From positions 2,259 to 66,258 of the forward strand of contig CALMVQ010000290.1 in the NCBI GenBank assembly GCA_937873135.1: DNA of 64,000 nt. Direction: 5' to 3'. The translations under genes and the position numbers were made by a program. This DNA is from an uncultured Scytonema sp. (GTDB taxonomy: Bacteria > Cyanobacteriota > Cyanobacteriia > Cyanobacteriales > Nostocaceae). The notes beneath the pieces are model-generated. The model searched no databases. It saw nothing but the letters and a program-made list of their open reading frames with translations, and was not told the origin of the DNA. Below are positions 14,781 to 24,240 of the stretch, piece after piece (the first letter of the stretch is position 1; the number at the start of each line of letters is the position of its first letter).

Positions 14781-14883
14781 CTACAGACAAGATCGGGATG
14801 TGGAAATATTCGATAATCCTGCCACTTTATCAGGAGAAGATGTGCTACCGGGATTTGTTTTGGACTTAACCGAGGTTTGGTAA
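14308..14883 (+). CDS. Uma2 family endonuclease-like protein (DUF820)
   Basis: A 191-residue Uma2/DUF820 protein of the PD-(D/E)XK superfamily, a family greatly expanded in cyanobacteria. Recognisable features are FKELANVNRDLRLERTATGE, the active-site-like SPDASWVKLERW with the following FVVELRSPSDSMETLRAKM (D and E-x-R positions of the fold), and LGWLIDRKNRSVEIYRQ near the C-terminus. Full length and intact. Nuclease activity of the family is not firmly established, so the function remains open. A truncated duplicate lies 3 kb upstream. Confidence 0.9.
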   Translation: MLNPTITIPPTFKVSHEQFKELANVNRDLRLERTATGELIVMPPTGSETGNRNLDIEGQLWLWNRKTKLGVVFNSSTGFHLPNGANRSPDASWVKLERWVALTLEEKEGFAPLCPDFVVELRSPSDSMETLRAKMREYMENQARLGWLIDRKNRSVEIYRQDRDVEIFDNPATLSGEDVLPGFVLDLTEVW

Positions 14884-14911
14884 TGATATTATGTCAGTTT
14901 GATTAAGTGAA

Positions 14912-16555
14912 CTACCTTGTTAATCGACACTTTTGGTTAGCAATGATGCTAGCTTGTTGTTGAGCAGCACTCTTTTTCAAACCCAAAGAACGTAGAATTT
15001 GGACAGCAGCCATTTCACCAGTTCTACAACCACCTTCCATATAACCTTGAAACTTTTGGGAGCAATGTTCACCAGCAAAAAACAAGTTGCCTACATTTTC
15101 TTGTTCCGCTCCTGCAATTGTCGTCCACTGTCCAACAAGATAGGTGGCATAAGAGCCTTGTGTATAAGGTTCTCTGGGCCAATAAGCAGTTAGCGGTTTA
15201 CCCAGGTAGACACGACTGATACTGGGAAAAACATTCTCTAATTCTGTTAGCAGTTTTTGAGCTTGAGATTCAGATCGTAATAACCCTAAGGGTAAACTTT
15301 GTTGACCACCAGTAAAATTAGTGAGTATACCATTTGAACCTGCTTGATAACGAGAAGCTTCCCAAATAGTTTGAAAGCTTTGGTCGGTAGAGACAAATCC
15401 AGTTGAGTGATAGCGCGTGCGCCAAACACGTTTATCATAGCCAGTAATTAGCTTAGCATTGTTACCATAACCTAATTGAGTGATCGCTTTGTTTTTCACT
15501 GCTGGCAAATCGACATTTAATGAAACTTGTCGTAAAGTACTAAACGGTAGTGCCAGCAAAATTCGCTCGTAAATTCTCTCACTAGAGTGCAAACCAGAAC
15601 GTAAACTGACTTGGTAAGTGCCATCGCTTCGAGTTTTGATAGCTTCTAATTGGGTCCCTGTTTCAATAGAATTCGTCAAGAATCGCGCTAACAAACGAGG
15701 GACTTGGTCATTTCCACCAACAATCTGATAACGTTCATCACTTTCACTAGAGAGCTGCAAGCTGCTAGTATCTGTACCAATAAAAAGCAGCATATTCAGG
15801 CTAGACTGCTCCTTAGCTTCTCGACCGTATAAACTAGTATAAGCAACTTGTATTTTCTCACTCAGAAGAGGGTGAATTCGTGCTGCGTCTAAGTACTGAG
15901 TGATAGAGATATTATCCAATTTAATAGCAACCTGATTGCGAGTGCGATAAGTGATAGAAGTGATAGGTCTGTTGCCAAGAGTAGCTAAATCCTGCTTAAT
16001 CTTCTGTGTTAATGGAGCGAACCACTGTAAAAATTCTTTGTCGGAAATTTTCTGTCCTTGAAAATACGATATTTCCTGTATCAAATCCTTATCGGCTGCA
16101 TACAAATCTGCAATTTGTAAACCTAATTCCTGTACTAAAGAGCGTAAACTAGTGTGGTTTGTGTCGATAAATTCTCCACCCAAGTCTACAGGTATAGACG
16201 TACCAGCAATATTTTGGGCTGTAAACATTCGACCACCAACACGATTTCTTGCTTCGACGATATCTACAGGCACTCCAGCTTGAGAAAGGCGGTAAGCAGC
16301 TACGAGTCCAGCAATTCCTGTACCTACTACCAAGACTTTGGGAATGGTAGCATATGCGGCAGAGTCAGATCCACCATGCCACGTCACGGCACTGATAGCA
16401 CTTGCTAATCCTAAACTTCCATATATGAAATGACGACGAGTGGTTTTTTGTTGGAGAATATCAAATATTTCGTCCGCAGGAATTCCTGTTTCTAGAGATG
16501 CCCTGGTGATTTTATAAGCTCGCCGTAATGATGCTATCAACGCCGCTCTCGCCAT
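14912..16555 (-). CDS. Flavin monoamine oxidase family protein, Tat-type signal
   Basis: A 547-residue FAD-dependent amine oxidase. The FAD-binding Rossmann motif is VVGTGIAGLVAAYRLSQAG followed by VDIVEARNRVGGRM, at about 75-115. The C-terminal FAD signature is NLFFAGEHCSQKFQGYMEGG. Upstream of the first strand is a twin-arginine-like signal (TTRRHFIYGSLGLASAISA at about 38-56), with about 37 residues before it. It is probably exported and oxidises an amine or amino acid, producing peroxide and ammonia; the substrate is not evident. It is transcribed away from the ABC operon, sharing the upstream region 16556-16811 with it, which may reflect joint regulation. Confidence 0.9.
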   Translation of the reverse strand: MARAALIASLRRAYKITRASLETGIPADEIFDILQQKTTRRHFIYGSLGLASAISAVTWHGGSDSAAYATIPKVLVVGTGIAGLVAAYRLSQAGVPVDIVEARNRVGGRMFTAQNIAGTSIPVDLGGEFIDTNHTSLRSLVQELGLQIADLYAADKDLIQEISYFQGQKISDKEFLQWFAPLTQKIKQDLATLGNRPITSITYRTRNQVAIKLDNISITQYLDAARIHPLLSEKIQVAYTSLYGREAKEQSSLNMLLFIGTDTSSLQLSSESDERYQIVGGNDQVPRLLARFLTNSIETGTQLEAIKTRSDGTYQVSLRSGLHSSERIYERILLALPFSTLRQVSLNVDLPAVKNKAITQLGYGNNAKLITGYDKRVWRTRYHSTGFVSTDQSFQTIWEASRYQAGSNGILTNFTGGQQSLPLGLLRSESQAQKLLTELENVFPSISRVYLGKPLTAYWPREPYTQGSYATYLVGQWTTIAGAEQENVGNLFFAGEHCSQKFQGYMEGGCRTGEMAAVQILRSLGLKKSAAQQQASIIANQKCRLTR

Positions 16556-16811
16556 TAGGTTTGCCTTTATCTTTTCAACTGTGTTTACTGGACTTTAGAC
16601 TAGTTCGCGGTACGAAACTCCAAACATTTGCAGGGATTGACTTCTGTTAAATCTAGAGCTTCCCCTCACTACTGTTAAGTTTTAACTACTAAGGGTGAAC
16701 AAAGATGACTCACTTGAATTTTAAACAATATTGGTGTTATGAGGTGAGCTAAAACCAAGCTACACAAGCGTAATAATGTGATAAAGTACGAGTCTCCACA
16801 AAAACTCATCC

Positions 16812-17561
16812 ATGTCACAAGATATTACCGTTGAATTCCGCGATGTCACCTTAAGCCGTAACCATCGCCCTTTGGTGTCAAATCTCAATTTCACCATTCG
16901 CCGGGGAGAAGCACTGATATTACTTGGACGGAGTGGCAGTGGTAAAACCACTACAATGAAATTAATCAACCGCCTCTTTACCCCTACGCAAGGCGAAGTG
17001 TTATTTGAAGGCAGGAGTACAACCCAGTGGAATGAAATTAAGCTCCGGCGCAAGATTGGTTATGTCATTCAAGAAACTGGTTTATTTCCTCATTTCACTG
17101 TGGAACGCAATGTGGGTTTAGTGCCTTCTTTAGAAGGTTGGAAACCCAAACAAATCAAAACGCGAGCTTATGAATTATTGCATTTAGTCGGTTTAGATCC
17201 AGACAAATTTGCTCAAAGATATCCCCACGAACTTTCTGGAGGGCAAAGACAGCGCGTTGGGGTGGCAAGGGCATTAGCAGCCGATCCGCCTGTATTATTA
17301 ATGGATGAACCTTTTGGTGCACTCGATCCGATTACACGGTTAGAACTTCAACAAGAATTTAAGCGCCTACAGCAGGAATTAGGCAAGACAGTCGTGTTTG
17401 TAACTCACGATATTCAAGAAGCTTTTGTTTTGGCATCGAGAATTGGGTTAATGCATGGGGGAGAATTGGTAGTGTTGGGTACAACTGAGGAATTTTTGCA
17501 ATCCCAACATCCAGAAGCCCTTGCCTTTCTTCAATGTCTTAAAACTTATGAACTTCAATGA
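16812..17561 (+). CDS. Glycine betaine/choline-type ABC transporter ATP-binding protein (OpuBA/ProV-like)
   Basis: A 249-residue ABC ATPase with Walker A GRSGSGKTT, Q-loop VIQETGLFPHFTV, signature LSGGQRQRVGVARAL, Walker B VLLMDEPFGALDP and H-loop VFVTHDIQEAF. Sequence around TVERNVGLVPSLEGW is typical of the OTCN (osmoprotectant/betaine) branch. There is no C-terminal CBS pair, unlike many OpuA ATPases. It is the first gene of a three-gene importer operon and overlaps the permease gene by 14 bp. A diverged fossil of a paralogue is at 12290-12400. Confidence 0.92.
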   Translation: MSQDITVEFRDVTLSRNHRPLVSNLNFTIRRGEALILLGRSGSGKTTTMKLINRLFTPTQGEVLFEGRSTTQWNEIKLRRKIGYVIQETGLFPHFTVERNVGLVPSLEGWKPKQIKTRAYELLHLVGLDPDKFAQRYPHELSGGQRQRVGVARALAADPPVLLMDEPFGALDPITRLELQQEFKRLQQELGKTVVFVTHDIQEAFVLASRIGLMHGGELVVLGTTEEFLQSQHPEALAFLQCLKTYELQ

Positions 17562-18192
17562 CTTCTTTTTGATTAAGTATGCCCCAGAAATCTTACAACA
17601 CACCTGGGAGCACTTACTGCTGGTAGGGATTTCTATCGGGATTGCCACTCTTGTCGGTATTCCACTAGGGATATTAATTACCCGTCGAAAGAACCTCCGT
17701 CAACCAATTCTCATCATTGCAAACATTCTGCAAACGATTCCCAGTTTGGCACTATTCGGCTTACTCATTCCCGTACCTGTAATTGGCGGGATTGGCGCAA
17801 CGCCTGCTATTTTTTCTCTAATTCTGTATTCTTTATTGCCAATTATTCGCAATACGTACACTGGTATTACTGGTGTCGATCCAGCCATTCGCGAAGCAGG
17901 ACGCGGGATGGGAATGACTGATAAAGAACTATTATTACAGGTGGAGATTCCTTTGGCAATGGGAGTAATTTTGGCGGGGGTGCGGGTGGCAACGGTGATT
18001 GGTATTGGTATTGCAACTATTGCAGCTGCCATCGGTGCTGGTGGTTTAGGGGAGTTGATTTTTCGCGGTATTTCCGCCGTGAACAATCAGTTGATATTAG
18101 CCGGTGCGATTCCAGCAGCAGTTATTGCTTTAGTGGCAGATTGGGCAATTGGTTGGATGGAGCAAAGGTTGGCAGTTAAAGGTAAGAGTTAG
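17548..18192 (+). CDS. Compatible-solute ABC transporter permease (OpuBB/OpuBD-like)
   Basis: About 214 residues from ATG 17548; an upstream in-frame start at 17521 lies deeper in the ATPase gene and is less likely. Five to six membrane spans are visible, with the binding-protein-dependent transport signature in REAGRGMGMTDKELLLQVEI (the EAA loop) contacting the ATPase. The region GIGIATIAAAIGAGGLGELIF is characteristic of betaine/choline permeases. The gene overlaps the ATPase end by 14 bp, so the two are translationally linked. Confidence 0.92.
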   Translation: MNFNDFFLIKYAPEILQHTWEHLLLVGISIGIATLVGIPLGILITRRKNLRQPILIIANILQTIPSLALFGLLIPVPVIGGIGATPAIFSLILYSLLPIIRNTYTGITGVDPAIREAGRGMGMTDKELLLQVEIPLAMGVILAGVRVATVIGIGIATIAAAIGAGGLGELIFRGISAVNNQLILAGAIPAAVIALVADWAIGWMEQRLAVKGKS

Positions 18193-18254
18193 ATGAACCG
18201 CGAAGACACTTCGTGTCGGGAGCAGGGTAGGCGCAAAAAAGGCGAAGAAACATA

Positions 18255-19160
18255 ATGAAGAGATTTTTTACGTTTTGCTTTTTAACTTTTGCTTTGGTGT
18301 TAGTCATCGCCAGCTGTAATCATACGTCAAATAGTGGCGGTGGTGATATTGTTGTTGCTTCTAAAGGTTTTACTGAGCAAGATATTTTAAGCGAAATTCT
18401 AGCACAACAAATTGAAGCATCAACTCATTTAAAGGTTGAACGCCGTCGCTTTACTAGTACTTTGGTGACTCATGACGCGATCGCATCTGGCAAAGTTGAT
18501 GCTTATATTGAGTATACGGGCACGGCGTCTACTGTTATTTTAAAACAAAAGGTGATTCACGATCCAAAGGTGCTTTACGAAAAGCTAAAACAAGATTACG
18601 CTCAAAAGTTTCATCTGGAAGTGATGCCATCTTTGGGCTTTGAAGATACTTTTGCCATGGTTATACGGGGTGAGGAGGCAAGACGTTATCATATTCAAAC
18701 TCTGTCAGAAGCTGCTAAATATACACCTCAGTGGCGTGCCGGTTTCGGTTATGAATTTGTAGAACGAGAAGATGGTTTTCCTGGTTTGGCTAAAACTTAT
18801 GGAATACGTTTTGCCCAATCTCCTCGCATTATGGATTTGGGATTAATCTATCGAGCAATAGAGCAAAAGCTAGTTAATATGATTGATGGGAATTCTACAG
18901 ATGGGCAAATTTCTCGTTTAGGTTTAGTCGTTCTTAAGGACGATTTGCATTATTTTCCCCCATACGAAGCTACACCAATTATGCGTCAAGACACTTTAAA
19001 GAAGTATCCTCAAGTCAGACAAGCGATCGCCCAACTGAGTGGCAGAATTTCCACAGAAGATATGCGGCGATTAAATTATTTGGTTGAGGGCGAGTTTCGT
19101 GATATTAAAGATGTTGCTAGAGAGTTTCTCCATACTAAGGGTTTAACTTCTGCTAAGTAA
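18255..19160 (+). CDS. Osmoprotectant ABC transporter substrate-binding lipoprotein (OpuBC/OsmF-like)
   Basis: A 301-residue protein with a lipoprotein signal (hydrophobic stretch, then LVIASC as lipobox). The mature part opens with IVVASKGFTEQDILSEILAQ, the hallmark of OpuAC-type glycine betaine/choline binding proteins, and continues with KVDAYIEYTGT, DGNSTDGQI and FPPYEATPIM, which line the quaternary-amine pocket in this family. It closes the ABC operon, 62 bp after the permease. The whole unit should import a betaine- or choline-like solute; the exact ligand cannot be read from sequence. Confidence 0.92.
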   Translation: MKRFFTFCFLTFALVLVIASCNHTSNSGGGDIVVASKGFTEQDILSEILAQQIEASTHLKVERRRFTSTLVTHDAIASGKVDAYIEYTGTASTVILKQKVIHDPKVLYEKLKQDYAQKFHLEVMPSLGFEDTFAMVIRGEEARRYHIQTLSEAAKYTPQWRAGFGYEFVEREDGFPGLAKTYGIRFAQSPRIMDLGLIYRAIEQKLVNMIDGNSTDGQISRLGLVVLKDDLHYFPPYEATPIMRQDTLKKYPQVRQAIAQLSGRISTEDMRRLNYLVEGEFRDIKDVAREFLHTKGLTSAK

Positions 19161-19680
19161 ATCCATTTCCAGAAAGGCAATTTTTTGTCTATTCTTTTTG
19201 GATCTAGAATAACAGGCTAAGTATTTAGCCATCAGCCTGTAAATAGCAAAGCACAAACAAACCAATCTGGTTCAGTAAAGGCTAATTGCAAAATGTTTCA
19301 ACACCTTAATCAATCGTCAGGGCTTTCTGTGTAGGGTACAACCGTTCGCCCCTACATGAAGATTGGGAGCGCATTCTTTTTTCAACTTGGTATAAAATAA
19401 TTAACTAATGTATAGACGCGCATAGCTATACTCTGGTAAAATATCTTATATTACTCCCTTCCCGCTATACATGAATACCGATATATAAAACCGCCAAGTC
19501 CAGTCGGACACGCTCCTTGTCACGCTTGCTTCCCCGAAGGGGTACAAAGCAGCGTCTCCGCTACTGAGAAGAGAAGACGCTCTTGTACGCCAAGTTTGAA
19601 GATCAAGAAGATAGGTAATCTGACAGCGGTTCGGGAGTAGATGATATATTCACTCTCTCATCTACTAAGAAGTTGCCAGT
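19161..19680. other. Intergenic region with palindromic short repeats
   Basis: No gene is seen in 520 bp. A copy of a common cyanobacterial palindrome (GTAGGGTACAACCGTTCGCCCCTAC) lies near 19332-19356. At 19500-19600 there is a mosaic of short inverted repeats, including CCCCGAAGGGG and AGCGTCT/AGACGCT. It separates the ABC operon from the phytochelatin-synthase-like gene. Confidence 0.5.
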
Positions 19681-20418
19681 ATGAACAAGAATTTACTTAA
19701 GAATCTTAAAATATCTATAAAGACTTTAATCCTAGGAACGTTTATAGCTGGTGGTAGTGTTTTGGGACAAACATTAAATCTGCCACCAAACTTGATTAAA
19801 TTCAATTCACCAGAAGGCGAAAAGTTATTCCTTGAAAGTAAAGCTAGGGAAGATTTCTTTCCCCTAAGTATGCAGTTTGTTACACAAAACAATCAGGCAT
19901 ATTGTGGAGTTGCAAGTATGGTTATGGTGCTGAATAGCTTGCCAATTTCCGCGCCGGAAGCAACACAATATACTCCCTTTCATGTATTTAACCAAGAAAA
20001 TTTCTTTAACAATCCAGCTACTCAAAAAATCCTTAGCCCAGATGTCGTTTCTCGACAAGGGATGACTCTCGATCAATTAGGTCAACTCACAGCAAGTTAT
20101 GGTGTAAATGTTAAGGTTTACCATGCTAGTGACACCAGTTTAGAAGATTTTAGAAAGTTAGCAGTAGAGAATTTAAAACAAACAAAGAATTTTGTTCTAG
20201 TTAACTTTTTACGTAAAGAAATTGGTGAAGAAAAAGGCGGACATATCTCTCCACTAGCTGCATATAATGAGCAAACGGATAGATTTTTACTCATGGATGT
20301 TTCCCGTTATAAATATCCACCTGTTTGGGTGAAAACAGCAGATTTGTGGAAAGCAATGGCAACAGTTGATTCAGTCTCAAGCAAGACTAGAGGATTCATC
20401 TTAGTAAGTCACAACTAG
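19681..20418 (+). CDS. Phytochelatin synthase-like peptidase (bacterial, N-terminal domain only)
   Basis: A 245-residue protein of the phytochelatin synthase family, papain-like clan. The catalytic Cys lies in QAYCGVASMVMVLN, the His in GGHISPLAAY and the Asp in LLMDVSRYKYPP. The spacing and length match the short cyanobacterial homologues (Nostoc PCS is about 240 residues), which mainly remove glycine from glutathione and make phytochelatin poorly. A hydrophobic N-terminus (about residues 10-30) suggests export. The C-terminal Cys-rich domain of plant enzymes is absent, as expected. Role: glutathione or conjugate turnover, possibly in metal stress. Confidence 0.9.
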   Translation: MNKNLLKNLKISIKTLILGTFIAGGSVLGQTLNLPPNLIKFNSPEGEKLFLESKAREDFFPLSMQFVTQNNQAYCGVASMVMVLNSLPISAPEATQYTPFHVFNQENFFNNPATQKILSPDVVSRQGMTLDQLGQLTASYGVNVKVYHASDTSLEDFRKLAVENLKQTKNFVLVNFLRKEIGEEKGGHISPLAAYNEQTDRFLLMDVSRYKYPPVWVKTADLWKAMATVDSVSSKTRGFILVSHN

Positions 20419-20759
20419 AATACAACTCAGTATGAGCGTATTTCCTAAGGAGCCTTAAGTTAGTCGGTACCATAATTTGTATGTATGTATGTAACCTTTC
20501 TTAAAACTCTCCCCCCTTTTGCACCCCGACATGTATCTTTCATTCACTATGATAGGAATAAGCAATTATACAAATAAACCTCTAAGTGCTTTCTTTGTTT
20601 AAGAATTGCATGACAACTCGCTGTGTTATAAATTGTTGATTTTATTTAAGAGAATCAAGCAATTATTGATAAATTTCTAAAATTATGGCTCAATCTAGCA
20701 TCAGGTGCTGCTAAAAGTTATTAACCCTAACTAAAGAATGCTGTTTAAAGGAGAAATAA
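20419..20759. other. Intergenic region with a GTAT microsatellite
   Basis: No gene is seen in about 340 bp. A short tandem GTAT tract (TGTATGTATGTATGTAA) lies near 20480. The 3' part precedes the CheB gene, with AAGGAG as its ribosome binding site at about 20748-20753. Confidence 0.5.
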
Positions 20760-21785
20760 ATGCCCGGACACGATATTATTGTCATCGGAGCATCAGCAGG
20801 TGGAGTTGAAGCCTTAAGTCATCTGGTAAAAAATTTGCCGTCAGATTTGAATGCTGCTATATTCATAGTCCTTCACGTTCCATCCCACAGTACGAGTGTT
20901 CTGCCAAAAATTTTAAATAGGGCTAAAGGTTTACCTGTATCTCATGCAATACATGGCGAAGCTATTTTTCCAAAGCGAATTTACGTTGCCCCGCCAGACT
21001 ACCACTTATTAATAAAATCTGGACACATGCACTTATCACGGGGTCCGAGAGAGAACAGCCATCGCCCAGCGATCGATCCCCTGTTTAGGAGTGCGGCTCG
21101 ATACTACGGGCAAAGGGTAGTAGCTGTCATACTCACAGGTGCTCTTGACGATGGTACTGCCGGACTGATGGCGGTGAAACAGCAAGGAGGAGTAGCAGTC
21201 GTCCAGCACCCAGATGATGCGATGTATAGCGGAATGTCACGCAGTGCGATCGACAATGTAGAAGTTGACTACATCTTGCCACTGTCAGATATTCCAAATG
21301 AACTGGTAAATCTAGTTAACACCAAGGTGGAAGGCGAAGCAGAGAACCCTGTGTCCTCACAAATAGAATTTGAATCTGAAATCGCGGAACTAAATATGGA
21401 AGCAGTGGAAAACCCATCCAGACCTGGGAAGCCATCATCCTATTCCTGTCCGGACTGCGGGGGTACCCTTTGGGAAATAACAGAAAACAGTTTGTTGCGT
21501 TTTCGGTGTCACACAGGTCATGCTTTCTCAGGGGAATCTTTAATTGCAAGGCAATCCGATGCATTGGAGGATGCCCTGTGGATTGCTCTAAGGGCATTGG
21601 AGGAGAAAGCATCTCTCGCACATCGCATGGCTAAACGTTTGCAGAATCGCAGTAGCTCATTGTCAGCTCATAGATTGGAACAGAACGCGCAAGATGCCGA
21701 GCACAGTGCTGCTCTTATACGTGACTTACTCCTAAAACGAGATGACGAGTCTATAGCAGAACCACATATAAATCAAGAACAATGA
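20760..21785 (+). CDS. CheB-type protein-glutamate methylesterase without receiver domain
   Basis: A 341-residue CheB catalytic-domain protein. The serine nucleophile is in IGASAGGVE (Ser12), a histidine in LHVPSHSTS, and the aspartate in LTGALDDGTAG. It lacks the N-terminal receiver of chemotaxis CheB. The C-terminal part has a zinc-ribbon-like SCPDCGG with a following RCHTGHAFS, then a helical tail. Such proteins usually occur with CheR-PAS-kinase genes and act in signalling rather than flagellar chemotaxis. Here the CheR-PAS gene and a histidine kinase follow on the same strand, separated only by a relic of a second CheB. Confidence 0.9.
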   Translation: MPGHDIIVIGASAGGVEALSHLVKNLPSDLNAAIFIVLHVPSHSTSVLPKILNRAKGLPVSHAIHGEAIFPKRIYVAPPDYHLLIKSGHMHLSRGPRENSHRPAIDPLFRSAARYYGQRVVAVILTGALDDGTAGLMAVKQQGGVAVVQHPDDAMYSGMSRSAIDNVEVDYILPLSDIPNELVNLVNTKVEGEAENPVSSQIEFESEIAELNMEAVENPSRPGKPSSYSCPDCGGTLWEITENSLLRFRCHTGHAFSGESLIARQSDALEDALWIALRALEEKASLAHRMAKRLQNRSSSLSAHRLEQNAQDAEHSAALIRDLLLKRDDESIAEPHINQEQ

Positions 21786-21943
21786 AAGCGGCAATCAAGA
21801 TGATAACTGATGGTTGCATTATACTAGTAGTAGCATCTGCTGGTGGACTAAAAGCTATAAGCGAGCTTTTAACAAACTTGCCTAAAGACTTTCCCACCTT
21901 AGTGTTGTCTTCCACAGATAAGGTATGTCATGTCCTCCTATAG
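21782..21943 (+). pseudogene. Truncated second CheB-like gene
   Basis: An ATG overlapping the cheB stop (ATGA) opens a 53-codon frame with the CheB N-terminal signature, VVASAGGLKAISELLTNLP, ending at TAG. The usual I-G-A-S nucleophile strand is altered to V-V-A-S. No further catalytic motifs follow; another frame just downstream (about 21931-22041) reads PIVIADIDENGTTESF, which I cannot assign. It looks like a decayed tandem paralogue, coupled to the intact gene. Confidence 0.7.
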
Positions 21944-22216
21944 TCATCGCTGATATAGATGAAAATGGTACCACAGAGTCATTTACAGCAATCTATGGGC
22001 GAGAGAATGAATCTCAAACTTTGTTAAATATTTATATTTAGTATATGCATAAATAATAGCTGGTTGTATAATCTTATTTACTCTAAGCTCCATATTTTAT
22101 AAACTAAATATACTGTTAGATGAGTACAAAAGCTCAATGACCAAGAACCATCTTTAAAAGTAAAAAAGTAAATTTATTTGTCTATAATCATCAGTGATAA
22201 AAGTTATAAAAGCTAC

Positions 22217-24091
22217 ATGAGCAATACAGAGAGTTTCCCTGAATTCGAGGAGCTTTTAGATTACATTAAACTTAACCGTGGTTATGATTTCAGCGGCTAC
22301 AAGCGTGCAAGCTTAACTCGTCGGATTCAGAAACGCTTACAAATATTGAGTATTGAAAGCTACACAGACTATGTTGATTATTTAGAGGTACATCCGGGTG
22401 AGTTTGTAGAGTTGTTTAACACGATTATGATCAACGTCACGGCTTTCTTCCGAGAACCAGAGTCTTGGGAGTACATAACAGACGAGATCGTAACTCGCAT
22501 TATTGCAGCTAAGCAGTTTAACGACCCAATTCGGATATGGAGTGCTGGATGCGCTTCTGGAGAAGAAGCATACACCATAGCCATGTTGCTAGCGGAAGCT
22601 GTTGGCATGAAAGAGTACTCACAACGGGTAAAAGTCTTTGCGACAGACATAGATAGTGATGCGCTCAACTATGCTCGCCATGCGAGTTACAGTGCCAAGG
22701 AAGTTCAAAGCATTCCTGAAGCATTGCTCAAAAAGTACTTTGAGCGAATTGACAATCGCTATCTCGTCCAGAAAGAGTTACGGCGCTGCGTCATCTTTGG
22801 TCGTCACAATTTATTACAGGATGCACCCATCTCCAAAATTGACCTTCTTGTCTGCCGCAACACATTAATGTATTTCAACACTGAGACTCAAGGTAAAATA
22901 TTTCACAAATTTCACTTTGCTTTAAATAATGGCGGCTATCTATTTTTGGGAAAAGCAGAAATGTTGTTGAGTCGCAATCACTTCTTCACTCCTATAGATT
23001 TGCGAAGACGAATCTTTACGAAACTCTCAAATGGTAGCATGCGCGAGATGCTTATAAGTATGGCTAACTCCTCCAACTCGCAACCCACCCCAGAAATTAT
23101 TGACAAGATTCGTCTTTACGAAGCCGCATTTGAGATTGATCCTGTAGCCCAAATCGTGGTGAATCTGAATCACTTAGTCATACTAGCCAACGCTCAAGCT
23201 TGCAGTCTGTTTGATCTCAATCCCCAAAATCTGAATCGGCCCTTACAAGATTTAGAATTTTCCCACCGACTAGTGGAATTGCAATCTCATATTGACCAAG
23301 TTCTTAACAATCATCACACCTTAAATTTAAAGGATATTGAATGGTTTACTGCTGAGCGGGAAATAAGGAACTTGAATGTGCAAATCATGCGGTTGTTAGA
23401 CAACAACACTAAGCAAGTGTTAGGTGTGCAAATTATCTTCAATGACGTTACTCATTTTAAACAGCTACAAAACGAGCTTGAGCAGTCCAATCAAGAGCTA
23501 GAAACTGCTTATGAGGAACTTCAGTCTACCAACGAAGAGTTGGAAACCACTAATGAGGAACTCCAATCCACTGTTGAGGAATTAGAAACTACTAACGAAG
23601 AACTTCAGTCTACTAACGAAGAACTGGAAACGATGAATGAAGAACTGCAATCCACCAACGAGGAATTGCAGACAATCAACGAAGAAGTACGCTTACGCAG
23701 CGAGGATCTCAACCGCGTCAATAGCTTTTTAGAATCAATCCTCACCAGCATTCGCGCTGGAGTGATTGTTCTCAACCCAGATTATCAGATCGCGATCTGG
23801 AACCGCAAGGCTGAAGATTTGTGGGGTTTACGCTTTGATGAAGTTTTTCTAAAGAATTTTATGAATCTGGATATCGGTTTACCCTTAGAGCCTCTCAGAC
23901 AGCCACTACGGACAGTTATGACTGGGGAGTCAGAACAGTGTGAAATGATGCTGAATGCCAGGAATCGCCGTGGAAAGGCAATCCAGTGCCAAGTTATTTG
24001 TACTCCACTGATTCGGATCGAAGGAGAAATTCAGGGAATCATTTTATTGATAGAGGATTTTGAGCAAGTGGAAAATTTACCAGGAGTTTAA
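22217..24091 (+). CDS. CheR-type methyltransferase fused to coiled coil and PAS domains
   Basis: About 624 residues from ATG 22217; a TTG 39 bp upstream is also in frame. The CheR helical domain (DFSGYKRASLTRRIQKRL) and the SAM-binding methyltransferase domain (RIWSAGCASGEEAYTIAMLL, then LVCRNTLMYF) cover about residues 10-270. A PAS-like region follows at about 300-420. Next comes a long coiled coil of repeated NEELETT/NEELQST units at about 430-490, and a C-terminal PAS (IRAGVIVLNPDYQIAIWN). This architecture occurs with CheB proteins and PAS kinases in non-flagellar signalling. The methyl-acceptor substrate is unknown. Confidence 0.9.
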   Translation: MSNTESFPEFEELLDYIKLNRGYDFSGYKRASLTRRIQKRLQILSIESYTDYVDYLEVHPGEFVELFNTIMINVTAFFREPESWEYITDEIVTRIIAAKQFNDPIRIWSAGCASGEEAYTIAMLLAEAVGMKEYSQRVKVFATDIDSDALNYARHASYSAKEVQSIPEALLKKYFERIDNRYLVQKELRRCVIFGRHNLLQDAPISKIDLLVCRNTLMYFNTETQGKIFHKFHFALNNGGYLFLGKAEMLLSRNHFFTPIDLRRRIFTKLSNGSMREMLISMANSSNSQPTPEIIDKIRLYEAAFEIDPVAQIVVNLNHLVILANAQACSLFDLNPQNLNRPLQDLEFSHRLVELQSHIDQVLNNHHTLNLKDIEWFTAEREIRNLNVQIMRLLDNNTKQVLGVQIIFNDVTHFKQLQNELEQSNQELETAYEELQSTNEELETTNEELQSTVEELETTNEELQSTNEELETMNEELQSTNEELQTINEEVRLRSEDLNRVNSFLESILTSIRAGVIVLNPDYQIAIWNRKAEDLWGLRFDEVFLKNFMNLDIGLPLEPLRQPLRTVMTGESEQCEMMLNARNRRGKAIQCQVICTPLIRIEGEIQGIILLIEDFEQVENLPGV

Positions 24092-24240
24092 AGGAAGAAT
24101 TTTTCTACCTTACACCCCTACTTGTACGTTAATAAATAATCCCTTCACTACTAATGACTAATGACTCTAGATAGAGTTTATATGTAGCTTACCTATTTAC
24201 ACTCTTAAGTAGATTGATAGATGACGGAGGCGATGATCGT

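Noticed and set aside
23514-23710. Repeated NEELETT units as an insertion or expansion in CheR
   Set aside because: This glutamate-rich coiled coil is a usual linker between CheR and PAS domains in this family, so it is not unusual.
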